A DNA stretch of 23,342 nt, from positions 1-23,342 of the forward strand of contig DAIORV010000023.1 of assembly GCA_036752825.1 (NCBI GenBank), in the 5' to 3' direction. This document shows positions 1 to 7,390 of the stretch, in pieces. The translations under genes were made by a program, and so were the position numbers. The notes beneath the pieces are model-generated. The model worked only from the letters and a program-made list of their open reading frames with translations, had not been told where the DNA came from and searched no databases. How positions within the stretch are numbered: position 1 is the first letter of the stretch; every line of letters starts with the position of its first letter. The stretch comes from UBA5177 sp002413265 (GTDB lineage: Bacteria; Chloroflexota; UBA5177).

Positions 1-2
1 CA

Positions 3-197
3 TCAGACCTAGCCGTGACCTTCCTTCCCATGGTGGAGGGAGCGGCGCTGCTCGCGAACGATACCCGCGATTCGGAACTTCTAGCTCGCCAAGGTCTTCG
101 ACTCGAAAAGTGGGTCGCTCACTCGAATAGAGACCTGGCGTTGTCGGCCGCGGGTAGACGTGACCATCATCCGAGAAAGGAGGAAGGCTGCTTTTGA
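3..197 (+). CDS. C-terminal end of an unidentified protein (5' partial)
   Basis: A reading frame is open from the first bases of the window and ends at the TGA at 195-197, giving about 64 residues. The visible peptide has a hydrophobic stretch (VTFLPMVEGAALLAN) followed by a charged tail rich in Arg and His. I do not recognise the family. A GTG at 15-17 could be an internal start, but no ribosome binding site precedes it, so a gene entering from the left is more likely. Its stop overlaps the TTG start of the next gene by three bases (195-196 shared plus the TGA), the spacing expected of co-transcribed genes. The stretch is too short to exclude a chance open frame. Confidence 0.35.
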   Translation, partial: SDLAVTFLPMVEGAALLANDTRDSELLARQGLRLEKWVAHSNRDLALSAAGRRDHHPRKEEGCF

Positions 198-640
198 TAC
201 GAGATATTGAAGATTTTCGCGCCCTCGACCCATTCTTCCGCATCATTGAGAAGGGGCTCCAGGGTCTCGTGGACGGAGACCACTTCTTCAACTTGCTCGC
301 AGATGACGTTGTCTTCGACTTCGTCATAACTGTCCCCGACTACCCGCGGCACGTAGTCGGCCGTGACAACCTCATCGAGCTTTACCGGGGCTACGGCTCG
401 ACATTCTTCCTCGACCGCTGCCACGACCTGCGGGTGCACCGGTCGGATGCGACCTCCTCGGTCGTACTCGAATACGCGTCCCAGGGAAAGGTCGTCGCCA
501 CGGGCTACCCATACAGCAACAGATACGTCTCAGCGATCACACTGAAGGATCGCAAGGTCTCACACTGGCGCGACTACCTCGATCCGCTGCGCGTCTTTGC
601 TGCGTTAGAAGGTACAGGTGCCGATCGATGGCCAAGCTGA
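194..640 (+). CDS. SnoaL-like / NTF2-like fold protein
   Basis: This 148-residue protein has the size and pattern of the NTF2-like superfamily (SnoaL, limonene epoxide hydrolase, ketosteroid isomerase types). An N-terminal helix is followed by 'LADDVVFDFVITVPDYPRHVVGRDNLIELYRGYG', the usual order of an Asp-rich first strand, an aromatic pocket and a 'G+xxIxxxY' helix. It ends in an antiparallel sheet with the 'HWRDYLDPLRV' tail common in SnoaL-like proteins. The TTG start is chosen because AAAGGAGG at 176-183 lies ten bases upstream. Members act as small cyclases, isomerases or hydrolases, or only bind ligands. The substrate cannot be told from the sequence, and no neighbour indicates a pathway. 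The fold is fairly sure, the function unknown. Confidence 0.72.
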   Translation: MIRDIEDFRALDPFFRIIEKGLQGLVDGDHFFNLLADDVVFDFVITVPDYPRHVVGRDNLIELYRGYGSTFFLDRCHDLRVHRSDATSSVVLEYASQGKVVATGYPYSNRYVSAITLKDRKVSHWRDYLDPLRVFAALEGTGADRWPS

Positions 641-690
641 ATGGCGCTAGCTGCGGGGGAGTGAAGATGATGGTTCCGCCGTCAATAATG

Positions 691-718
691 CCCTCAACCT
701 GGGCTTTTACCGTGAGGG
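691..718. promoter_or_regulatory. Inverted repeat across the -35 region of the tig promoter
   Basis: CCCTCA at 691-696 and TGAGGG at 713-718 are perfect inverted half-sites separated by 16 bases. They bracket the weak -35 region of the promoter ahead of tig-clpP-clpX, where a repressor or activator could act. The sequence does not match the CIRCE or CtsR operator consensus. Six-base half-sites can arise by chance, so this is a candidate only. Confidence 0.3.
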
Positions 719-731
719 GTGTTCGTATAAT
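704..731 (+). promoter_or_regulatory. Sigma-70 type promoter for tig-clpP-clpX
   Basis: A perfect -10 hexamer TATAAT lies at 726-731. The -35 region (CTTTTA at 704-709, 16-base spacer) matches TTGACA poorly. Transcription would start near 738, leaving a leader of about 87 bases before the tig TTG start. The poor -35 beside a perfect -10 is compatible with activator dependence or with a different sigma preference. Confidence 0.55.
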
Positions 732-824
732 GACACCGCAAGACCACCACCGAGCCATTGGACTCGGACATTTATCGGTCGCTGCCGCTCCTCTGCCCCG
801 CGGTGGTGCGCTAGAGGCAGTGAG

Positions 825-2234
825 TTGAACGTAGAAGTCACCAAGCTCCCAGAGAGCAAAGTTGCGCTGAAGGTCGAGCTTACCCCTGAAGAGGTGCAAG
901 GCGCCCTAACCAGAACCTACAAGCAGCTGGTCCAGAGGGTTTCCATTCCGGGCTTCCGCAAGGGCAAGGCTCCTCGCTCCGTCGTAGAGCGCCTCGTGGG
1001 CGAAGAGTTCTTCGTCCATGAAGCCACCGATGACGCGGTTCAATGGGGCTATCGCAAGGCCCTCGATCAGGCGGGAATCACGCCCATCGATCAGGCCGAA
1101 ATCGGCGGTCATGACGGCCACGAACACGACCACATCGCGGAGGGCCAACCGTTTCATTTCGAAGCCACGGTTGCCGTCAAACCTGAGGTGCAACTCCCCG
1201 ATTACCGCACGATCAAGGTGGAGAGGGTCCAGGAGCCGGCCAGCGACGAGGACGTGGACGGTCTGCTGGAGGAACTGCGGATGCGTCAGGCGACGCTCGA
1301 GCCCACCGTGCGGGCTGCCCAGGTCGGCGACGTCGTCATCATGAACGCGACCGGAACGGTTCAGGGCAAAGAAGTATTCAACGAGGAGAATGCCGAGTAC
1401 GAGATCCGGGAGCCGGAAGCGGATCAGCAGTCGACGCTTCCCGGATTGTCCCAACATCTGCTCGGCACCAATTCAGGACAGATCGTGGAGACCTCGATCG
1501 ATTTGCCCGAGTCGTACCTCAACGAAGAGATCGCGGGAAAACCCATGAGCCTTCGGATACTCACCAAGGAGATCAAGGCCAAGGTGCTCCCGGATCTCAA
1601 CGATGAGTTCGCCGGAGCAGTCGGCTCGTTTGAGACCCTCGAGGAGCTGCGGTCCGCACTGCGCTCGAACCTGGAAGAGGAGCGAAAACGAGACGCCGAC
1701 CAGAAGCTGGTCCAGCAGGCGATCGACGAAGTTGTGAACCGGACATTCATCGACATCCCGCCGGTACTCGTTGAGGAAGAGATCGATCGCATGATCGATG
1801 AGATGCGACGAATGTTTGAAGGCAGCCAGATGTCGTTTGACGACTACCAAGAGCGTTCCGGACAAACGGAGCAGCAGTTCAGGGATCAGGCGCGTGAGAA
1901 CGCCACCAAGAGCGTCAAAACATCGCTGGTTCTAGCGGCAATTGCAGAGGCGGAAGGGATCCACTTATCGAACCGCCAGATCGACGCAGCACTGGAAGAG
2001 GTCTTCCGTGAGTCGCCGACCACGGAGCGAGAGCGACGGAGAATTCGGTCGTCGGCGACGGCTCGCTCGAACATTCGCAATCGGATGCGCAGGCAGCGTG
2101 CAATTCAGCGACTCGTGGAAATCGTCAGCGGAGGCGATCAAGTGGCCGACGAGGCCGCCGACGAACACGACGAAGAGATTACGGCATCAACAGGCGCCGA
2201 ATCGGAGACCATGCCCGTCGAGGCCGGCAGCTAG
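825..2234 (+). CDS. tig: Trigger factor, ribosome-associated chaperone and prolyl isomerase
   Basis: Trigger factor binds ribosomal protein L23 at the exit tunnel and shields nascent chains. The N-terminal ribosome-binding domain carries the signature GFRKGKAPR near residues 43-51. A FKBP-type PPIase domain spans roughly residues 165-255 (from 'VGDVVIMNATGTV' to 'LRILTKEIKAKVLPDLNDEFA'), and an alpha-helical C-terminal chaperone domain follows. At 469 residues it is slightly longer than the usual 430-450, mainly because of an acidic, low-complexity tail after about residue 435. A His/Asp-rich insert (GGHDGHEHDH) sits near residue 95. The TTG start is supported by GAGG at 814-817 and by alignment of the first strand 'VEVTKLPESKVALKVEL' with family N-termini. 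It is the first gene of a tig-clpP-clpX operon, 21 bases before clpP. Confidence 0.96.
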   Translation: MNVEVTKLPESKVALKVELTPEEVQGALTRTYKQLVQRVSIPGFRKGKAPRSVVERLVGEEFFVHEATDDAVQWGYRKALDQAGITPIDQAEIGGHDGHEHDHIAEGQPFHFEATVAVKPEVQLPDYRTIKVERVQEPASDEDVDGLLEELRMRQATLEPTVRAAQVGDVVIMNATGTVQGKEVFNEENAEYEIREPEADQQSTLPGLSQHLLGTNSGQIVETSIDLPESYLNEEIAGKPMSLRILTKEIKAKVLPDLNDEFAGAVGSFETLEELRSALRSNLEEERKRDADQKLVQQAIDEVVNRTFIDIPPVLVEEEIDRMIDEMRRMFEGSQMSFDDYQERSGQTEQQFRDQARENATKSVKTSLVLAAIAEAEGIHLSNRQIDAALEEVFRESPTTERERRRIRSSATARSNIRNRMRRQRAIQRLVEIVSGGDQVADEAADEHDEEITASTGAESETMPVEAGS

Positions 2235-2255
2235 TTAGCCGAATTAGGAGACCCA

Positions 2256-2882
2256 ATGGACAACGCGGAAAGTTACATCGTTCCAACCGTCATCGAGCAG
2301 ACCAGTCGCGGGGAACGCGCCTTCGATATCTACTCACGCTTGCTCAAGGACCGCATTATCTTCCTGAATACGCCGATCGACGACACCATCGCGTCGCTGG
2401 TCACGGCGCAGCTGCTTTTTCTGCAGAGCGAGGATCCCGACCGAGACATCTACCTGTACATCAACAGCCCTGGCGGAGTGGTGTACTTCGGCCTCGCCGT
2501 CTACGACACGATGCAGCACATCAGCTGCGACGTCTCAACGATCTGCCTAGGATTCGCCGGCAGCATGGCCACGCCGGTGCTTGCCGGGGGCGCGCCGGGC
2601 AAGCGATTCGTGCTCCCGAATTCCACGGTCCACATGCACCCGGCGGGGCTCCAAAATCTGGGCGGATATGCGCCGGATGTCGAAATTCATGCCCGAGAAC
2701 TGATCCGTTTGCAGGATCGCATGTTTGGTATACTTGCCCACCATACGGGGCAACCCATGGAACGGGTCCGTGAAGACTTTACCCGGGATCGCTTCTTTAC
2801 CCCCGCACAGGCAAAGGAGTACGGATTGGTCGACGAGGTCCTGGAATTCGACGAACTGCCAATGGCAAAAGCGGGGAGTTAG
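2256..2882 (+). CDS. clpP: ATP-dependent Clp protease proteolytic subunit ClpP
   Basis: ClpP is the serine peptidase barrel that degrades substrates unfolded by ClpX. The 208-residue length is standard. The catalytic triad is visible as Ser103 (AGSMA), His128 (HMHP) and Asp178 (TRDRF), with the oxyanion glycines in INSPGG (residues 70-74). The ATG follows AGGAG at 2246-2250 with a five-base spacer. Several strongly conserved active-site neighbours differ from the common ClpP sequence. 'INSPGGVVYFGLAVYDTM' replaces the usual SVTAG after the glycines, and 'GSMATPVLAGG' replaces ASMGAFLLAAG. The enzyme therefore looks active but has an unusual substrate channel. The gene sits five bases before clpX, its ATPase partner, so the two are very probably co-translated. 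Confidence 0.95.
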   Translation: MDNAESYIVPTVIEQTSRGERAFDIYSRLLKDRIIFLNTPIDDTIASLVTAQLLFLQSEDPDRDIYLYINSPGGVVYFGLAVYDTMQHISCDVSTICLGFAGSMATPVLAGGAPGKRFVLPNSTVHMHPAGLQNLGGYAPDVEIHARELIRLQDRMFGILAHHTGQPMERVREDFTRDRFFTPAQAKEYGLVDEVLEFDELPMAKAGS

Positions 2883-2887
2883 CGAGT

Positions 2888-4171
2888 ATGGCGGGTTCCA
2901 AGAACCCGAGGGTGCAGTATCGTTGCTCCTTCTGCGGTAAGAGCCAGGAGCAGGTACACCGGCTCATAGCCGGACCCGGCGGCGTCTACATCTGCGACGA
3001 GTGCATCGATCTCTGTCAGGAGATCATTGCCGAGGAGCAATCGGCTCCCTCGTCCGTCAAGCTCCCCATCACCAAGATCCCCACGCCACGCCGGATCATG
3101 GAGCAGCTCAATCAGTACGTCATCGGTCAGGACCGCGCAAAGAAGGTCCTCTCGGTAGCCGTCTACAACCACTACAAACGCGTTGCCGCCGGGATGCAGA
3201 TCGACGACGTCGAGCTGGGCAAGAGCAACATTCTGCTGGTTGGACCGACTGGCTGCGGAAAGACCCTTCTGGCGCAAACGCTGGCAAAGATTCTCGACGT
3301 ACCGTTCTGTATCGCGGATGCCACAGCCCTGACCGAAGCCGGCTACGTGGGAGAGGACGTCGAGAACATCCTGCTACGGCTTATTCAGTCGGCGGACTTC
3401 GACATCAGCCGCGCGGAAAAGGGCATTGTCTACATTGACGAGATCGATAAGATCGCCCGCAAGTCGGACAACCCGTCGATCACGCGAGACGTCTCCGGTG
3501 AAGGCGTGCAGCAAGCTCTGCTGAAGATCATTGAGGGCACGGTGGCCAACGTGCCTCCTCAGGGAGGTCGCAAGCACCCGCACCAGGACTTCATTCAGAT
3601 CAACACCGGGAATATTCTCTTTATCTGTGGTGGCGCCTTCGAGGGTCTCGAGCAGATCATCGACAAGCGGGCGGGGAAAAACCGCTCCATCGGATATCGG
3701 GTCTCACAGGTGGAGGAGCCGCACGACATCGCGGACGCCATATCGCCCGAAGATCTTCTGCAATACGGACTGATCCCAGAGTTTGTTGGACGCCTTCCAG
3801 TAATCGTCGGTCTCGAGCAACTCGACAAGGATACAATGATCAGGATCCTGACCGAGCCGAAGAACGCGATCATCAAGCAGTACAAGAAGTTCTTCGATCT
3901 GGACAAGGTAGAACTGATCTTCACGTCCGAGGCTCTGGAGCAAACGGCGGTACTAGCCCTGGCTCAGAAAACGGGCGCGCGCGGTCTGCGTAGCATCGTG
4001 GAAGAGACCTTGCTGGACATCATGTACGAAATCCCGTCGCGCAACGACATTAAAGCGTGCACGATTACCGACAAGGTGATCCTCAAGCAGGAGTCTCCGA
4101 TCCTGGAGCCGTCGACGCTCCCGACCAGGACCGCTCCAGAAGATTACATCGCGGAGAACGAGTCCGCTTAG
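2888..4171 (+). CDS. clpX: ATP-dependent Clp protease ATP-binding subunit ClpX
   Basis: ClpX is the hexameric AAA+ unfoldase that feeds ClpP. The 427-residue protein starts with a C4 zinc-binding domain (Cys13, Cys16, Cys36, Cys39). The Walker A motif GPTGCGKT is at 119-126, the pore loop GYVG at 152-155, Walker B (IVYIDEID) at 180-187, and 'PEFVGRLPV' with its arginine near residue 302. The C-terminal sensor 2 motif is 'GARGLRSIVEE'. The loop that docks on ClpP reads IGY at 268-270 instead of the usual IGF. The ATG is five bases after the clpP stop, with GGGGAG inside the end of clpP as likely ribosome binding site. The gene is convergent with the DedA gene 34 bases away; no clear terminator is seen between them. 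Confidence 0.97.
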   Translation: MAGSKNPRVQYRCSFCGKSQEQVHRLIAGPGGVYICDECIDLCQEIIAEEQSAPSSVKLPITKIPTPRRIMEQLNQYVIGQDRAKKVLSVAVYNHYKRVAAGMQIDDVELGKSNILLVGPTGCGKTLLAQTLAKILDVPFCIADATALTEAGYVGEDVENILLRLIQSADFDISRAEKGIVYIDEIDKIARKSDNPSITRDVSGEGVQQALLKIIEGTVANVPPQGGRKHPHQDFIQINTGNILFICGGAFEGLEQIIDKRAGKNRSIGYRVSQVEEPHDIADAISPEDLLQYGLIPEFVGRLPVIVGLEQLDKDTMIRILTEPKNAIIKQYKKFFDLDKVELIFTSEALEQTAVLALAQKTGARGLRSIVEETLLDIMYEIPSRNDIKACTITDKVILKQESPILEPSTLPTRTAPEDYIAENESA

Positions 4172-4205
4172 GCACCCCGGTATCGCCGGCCGTTTCGGAT
4201 TTCGG

Positions 4206-4922
4206 TTAGCTCCCGGTCGGCTCTATGGGCTGCTCCTCCGGCGGTGCGACGGAAGCGGAACGCCGATTGTGCGCCACGCGCAGATACGCGGCGTAGGCGA
4301 TGAGCAGCACGACGACCACCGCGATGACGACGTCGTAGCGACGAAGATCGTTGCTAACCGATTGCCAGTGCTGCCCAAGCTGATGCCCGATGATGGCCAG
4401 ACCGGTGCACCAGATGACGGATCCGACCGAGCTGTAGACCAGAAAACGCCAGAACGGCATCCTGACGACACCGGCCGGAAGAGCGATGAAGCTCCGGATG
4501 GCGGGAAGCAAGCGAGTCACCAAAACGATCCAGTCGCCGTACTTGGCAAACCAGCTCTCGCCGCGCTCCAGCTCCTCCTCGCCAAGCAACACGATCTTGC
4601 CGTAGCGATTGAGGACGGGCCTTCCCCCAAAGAAACCGACGAAATAGGCAATCACGCCTCCGGTCACCTCACCGGCGGCGCCTGCCGCCACCGCCAACGG
4701 AAGCACGAACTTGTTGCCTCCCGCCGTTGACGACAGGAAGCCGCTGAATGGCATCGTCAGCTCACTGGGGATAGGAATGCCGAAGCCTTCAATGGCCATA
4801 AGAACAAATATCCCGGGGTAGCCAACGGCCCCCAGGAAATGCTTGATGAGCGTCAGAATATGCTGTTCGAGTCCTGCCATGACAAACGCGTCATTGTATG
4901 TGGCTTCGCCGGGAGGGCGCAA
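4206..4922 (-). CDS. DedA family (VTT domain) integral membrane protein
   Basis: DedA proteins are multi-pass inner-membrane proteins linked to lipid scrambling or transport, membrane potential homeostasis and envelope stress resistance. This 238-residue protein shows the family motifs. 'AIEGFGIPIPSE' (residues 43-54) carries conserved acidic residues in a re-entrant region. 'FAKYGDWIVLVTRLLPAIRSFIALPAGVVRMPFWRF' (125-160) has Arg137 and Arg143, with the spacing of the paired essential arginines of E. coli YqjA. At least four hydrophobic segments are seen, and the tail is Pro/Glu-rich and cytosolic-like. The TTG start is preferred because AGGAAGG lies a few bases upstream on the minus strand (4927-4933). 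An ATG at 4880 would remove 14 residues and has no ribosome binding site. It is divergent from fhaA, with 21 bases between starts. Confidence 0.88.
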   Translation of the reverse strand: MRPPGEATYNDAFVMAGLEQHILTLIKHFLGAVGYPGIFVLMAIEGFGIPIPSELTMPFSGFLSSTAGGNKFVLPLAVAAGAAGEVTGGVIAYFVGFFGGRPVLNRYGKIVLLGEEELERGESWFAKYGDWIVLVTRLLPAIRSFIALPAGVVRMPFWRFLVYSSVGSVIWCTGLAIIGHQLGQHWQSVSNDLRRYDVVIAVVVVLLIAYAAYLRVAHNRRSASVAPPEEQPIEPTGS

Positions 4923-4932
4923 AGCGCCTTCC

Positions 4933-4943
4933 TATAATGGTGG
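4933..4943 (+). promoter_or_regulatory. -10 box placing the start of transcription at the fhaA start codon
   Basis: TATAAT at 4933-4938 is followed after five bases by the GTG start codon of fhaA at 4944. Transcription normally starts six to eight bases after the -10 box, so the transcript would begin at or within a base or two of GTG, making a leaderless mRNA. No Shine-Dalgarno sequence precedes the GTG and no good -35 hexamer is seen 17 bases upstream. Confidence 0.55.
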
Positions 4944-5672
4944 GTGAATCTTGTTTCCCGCTTTGAGCGCTTCGTCGAACGAATGATGGAGGGCACGTTC
5001 ACGCGCGCCACCGGCAGTCAGCTGCAACCGGTCGAGATCGGCAAGCGTCTGGTGCGGACCATGGAAGCGCAGCAGTCGGTGGGCGTGAGCGGAGTGCTCG
5101 TGCCCAATGTTTACGACGTGTACCTGAACCCCTACGACTACGAGCAGTTCAAGGATGCTCGCGAGTCCATGGCCAGGAATCTTGAGGCGCACGTCGGACG
5201 GATGGCGCGGCAGCGCGGCTTCTCAATGGTCAGCCGGCCCAAGGTCATGCTGCGACCCGATCGCGATGTAAACCGCGGGGATGTGCTGGTGGAGGCGCAC
5301 CTCGAGGATGTGGAGCAACTGCCGGAGGCAGCTCCGCAACACACCTCGCTCCTTCCCCAGGTGGATCCCGTCGAAGCCATGCTGTCACCGCAAGCCGAAG
5401 CTACGCCGGTGATCAACTTCAATGGCCAGACGTACAACGTGCTACGATCGCCAACGCGTCTAGGACGTCTGCCGGACAACGACATAGTGTTGAACGACAA
5501 GCGAGTTTCGCGGCATCACGCCGAGGTGCTCCAGCGCGATGGGCGTTGGCTGGTCCGAGACACCGGAAGCACCAACGGTACGGCCGTCAATGGAAAAGTT
5601 CTGAAGGAGACCGCGCTCAAGCGCGGTGACGTCATTTCCCTGGGCGGTCTCGAGATCACCTGGCAGCAGTAG
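4944..5672 (+). CDS. fhaA: FhaA-like protein: DUF3662 plus FHA phosphothreonine-binding domain
   Basis: The N-terminal part (about residues 1-115, 'SRFERFVERMMEGTFTRATGSQLQPVEIGKRLVRTME' onward) is the FhaA_NT/DUF3662 domain. A Pro/Gln-rich linker follows. The C-terminal FHA domain (about 155-242) carries the phosphothreonine-recognition residues Gly174-Arg175, Ser189-Arg190-His191-His192 and Asn211-Gly212. In mycobacteria FhaA binds phosphorylated partners at the pole and septum and links Ser/Thr kinase signalling to peptidoglycan synthesis. Here it is the first gene of fhaA-fhaB-rodA-pbpA, which fits that role. The GTG start is chosen because the domain begins at once and a TATAAT box lies five bases upstream, so translation is probably leaderless. 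No Ser/Thr kinase or PP2C phosphatase gene is present in the window. Confidence 0.88.
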   Translation: MNLVSRFERFVERMMEGTFTRATGSQLQPVEIGKRLVRTMEAQQSVGVSGVLVPNVYDVYLNPYDYEQFKDARESMARNLEAHVGRMARQRGFSMVSRPKVMLRPDRDVNRGDVLVEAHLEDVEQLPEAAPQHTSLLPQVDPVEAMLSPQAEATPVINFNGQTYNVLRSPTRLGRLPDNDIVLNDKRVSRHHAEVLQRDGRWLVRDTGSTNGTAVNGKVLKETALKRGDVISLGGLEITWQQ

Positions 5673-5678
5673 GCGCAC

Positions 5679-6110
5679 TTGTCGGTCGATGATGTCCTGC
5701 TTCTGGGCAGGATCGCCTTTGTCGTCGCGCTCTATCTTTTTCTGGTGGCGCTGGCGCTCTTGCTTCGCCGCGAGCTGCGTGCGACGCCCGTGTCGGAAAG
5801 GGAGCGGGCCCCGGCTGACCTTATCGTGATGGAGCCCGGCGAGACGGGCCTGGAGGTGGGAGAGCGACTTTCGCTGTTAACGACGACCACAATCGGCCGC
5901 GACTCGGACAGCGATCTTGTGCTGAGCGATAACTTCGTCTCGTCGGAACACGCAACTCTCGTGTGGAACGGCCGAGGCTGGGTCCTTCAGGACCTCGGAA
6001 GCACCAACGGCACGCGAGTCAACGGCGATGACATTCACCGGCCGATCGCGGTGAAGCAAGGCGATGTTCTCGAATTCGGCCGGGTCCGCGTGAAGCTGGT
6101 GCCGATGTGA
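5679..6110 (+). CDS. fhaB: FhaB-like membrane-anchored FHA domain protein
   Basis: The protein has 143 residues. One N-terminal transmembrane helix (about residues 11-29, FVVALYLFLVALALLL) is followed by an Arg-rich cytosolic stretch. A single FHA domain at about 68-143 contains Gly73-Arg74, Ser88-Ser89-Glu90-His91 and Asn110-Gly111. This architecture matches actinobacterial FhaB (FipA), which interacts with the division machinery after phosphorylation by PknA/PknB. The position before the usual phosphothreonine-contacting histidine is Glu rather than Arg, so binding specificity may differ from FhaA. The TTG start lies six bases after the fhaA stop. The 3' end overlaps the next gene by four bases, showing translational coupling within the cell-wall operon. 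Confidence 0.86.
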   Translation: MSVDDVLLLGRIAFVVALYLFLVALALLLRRELRATPVSERERAPADLIVMEPGETGLEVGERLSLLTTTTIGRDSDSDLVLSDNFVSSEHATLVWNGRGWVLQDLGSTNGTRVNGDDIHRPIAVKQGDVLEFGRVRVKLVPM

Positions 6111-7390
6111 TGAGAGGGTTCAGATTCCGCCGGCTCGAGCTCGGTCTGCTGGTCGCGTCGGGTGTGGTGACGTGCGGAGGGTTCGCCTACCTGTCCTACG
6201 TGGAGAACCACCGAGTGCTTCAGCACGACATGATCTATCCGGGACTGTTCGTGCTGAGCACCCTCGTGCTTTCACTCTGGATGGGACGGTTTGCGTCAGG
6301 AGCGGACCAGGTCGTGCTGCCGCTCGCCGCGCTTGTCTCAGGGACCGGGATTCTCGTCATCACCCGCCTGGATGGCGCTCTGGGACACAAGCAGCTGGTG
6401 TGGACACTTCTCGGCGAAGGTGGTGTCGCGGTGCTGATGGTGGTCCCCAGGCACGTCAGCTCATTCAGGCTCTACAAGTACACGTGGGCAAGCATCGGCC
6501 TGTTTCTCATCCTTGCTACCATCTTCGCCGGAACCGACATCAACGGCAGCGGCTACCGGCGGTGGATCGGCGCGGGGGGCGTCTACTTCCAACCGGTCGA
6601 GCTGCTGAAGATCCTGATGGCGGTCTTCTTCGCCGCCTATCTCGAGGAAAAACACGAGCTTCTCTCCACGGCGCGCCTCAAGATCGGACCGGTTTACCTG
6701 CCACCGGTCCAGTACCTCGCGCCCCTGGTGGCGATGTGGGGATTGTCGCTCGTGCTGCTCGTCAAGCAGAACGACCTCGGTTCCGCGCTTCTGTTTCTCG
6801 GGATCTTCCTGGCGATGATCTACGTGGGAACCGCGCGGCCGGTGTATCCGGTGACCGGGGTCATGATGTACGCCGTTGGCGTCTACGCCGCCTTCCACCT
6901 GTTCTCGCACGTTCGCGACCGAACCGAAGTCTGGCTAGATCCCTGGGCGCACGCGGCGGGCTCCGGGTATCAGCTGGTGCAAGGTCTGATCGCGTTGGGA
7001 GTTGGGGGCGTGGGGGGCCAGGGCCTAGGCCAGGGAATGCCGTACAAGGTGCCGGTCGTCACGACGGACTTCATCCTCGCGGCCATTGGAGAAGAGCTGG
7101 GGATGGCGGGTGTCGTAGGTCTGCTGGCACTGCTTCTGTATTTGGTGTTTCGCGGGCTGTCGATCGCGATCCGCACGCCGGACGGGTTTCAGAAGCTTCT
7201 GGCCACGGGATTGATGTCGATGCTGGCGATTCAGACCATCGTCATAGTCGGCGGCACCACCCGGCTCATGCCCCTCACGGGTGTGCCGCTGCCGTTCCTG
7301 AGCTACGGAGGCAGTGCGGCGCTGGCGAACTGGGTGATGATCGGCTTTCTACTCAAAATCTCGTCTGAAACGATGAGAGCGCGCGCGTGA
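6107..7390 (+). CDS. rodA: SEDS family peptidoglycan glycosyltransferase (FtsW/RodA)
   Basis: SEDS proteins polymerise lipid II glycan strands together with a class B PBP. The 427-residue polytopic protein has family landmarks: 'GSGYRRWIGAGGVYFQPVELLKI' (147-169), 'KQNDLGSALLFLG' (220-232), 'GSGYQLVQGLIALGVGGVGGQGLGQG' (285-310), 'TTDFILAAIGEELG' (319-332, with Asp321 in the catalytic region) and 'LMPLTGVPLPFLSYGGSAALANW' near the C-terminus. The RodA and FtsW subtypes cannot be separated safely from sequence alone. The symbol follows the actinobacterial fhaA-fhaB-rodA-pbpA order. The start is GTG at 6107, overlapping the fhaB stop by four bases, or the in-frame ATG at 6110. The stop overlaps the pbpA GTG by four bases. 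Confidence 0.92.
   Translation: MMRGFRFRRLELGLLVASGVVTCGGFAYLSYVENHRVLQHDMIYPGLFVLSTLVLSLWMGRFASGADQVVLPLAALVSGTGILVITRLDGALGHKQLVWTLLGEGGVAVLMVVPRHVSSFRLYKYTWASIGLFLILATIFAGTDINGSGYRRWIGAGGVYFQPVELLKILMAVFFAAYLEEKHELLSTARLKIGPVYLPPVQYLAPLVAMWGLSLVLLVKQNDLGSALLFLGIFLAMIYVGTARPVYPVTGVMMYAVGVYAAFHLFSHVRDRTEVWLDPWAHAAGSGYQLVQGLIALGVGGVGGQGLGQGMPYKVPVVTTDFILAAIGEELGMAGVVGLLALLLYLVFRGLSIAIRTPDGFQKLLATGLMSMLAIQTIVIVGGTTRLMPLTGVPLPFLSYGGSAALANWVMIGFLLKISSETMRARA

Noticed and set aside
690..825. CIRCE or CtsR operator ahead of the clp operon
   Set aside because: Neither the TTAGCACTC/GAGTGCTAA pair nor the GGTCAAA heptamer repeats are present; only an unrelated inverted repeat was found.
628..828. 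66-residue plus-strand open frame between the SnoaL-like gene and tig
   Set aside because: It runs straight through the promoter and inverted repeat of tig, has no ribosome binding site and no family resemblance.
4172..4205. Bidirectional terminator between clpX and the DedA gene
   Set aside because: Only a short CCGG-type palindrome without a T-tract is present in the 34-base gap.
6172..7368. 398-residue plus-strand open frame
   Set aside because: It is a +2 shadow of the SEDS gene, Arg-rich and motif-free.
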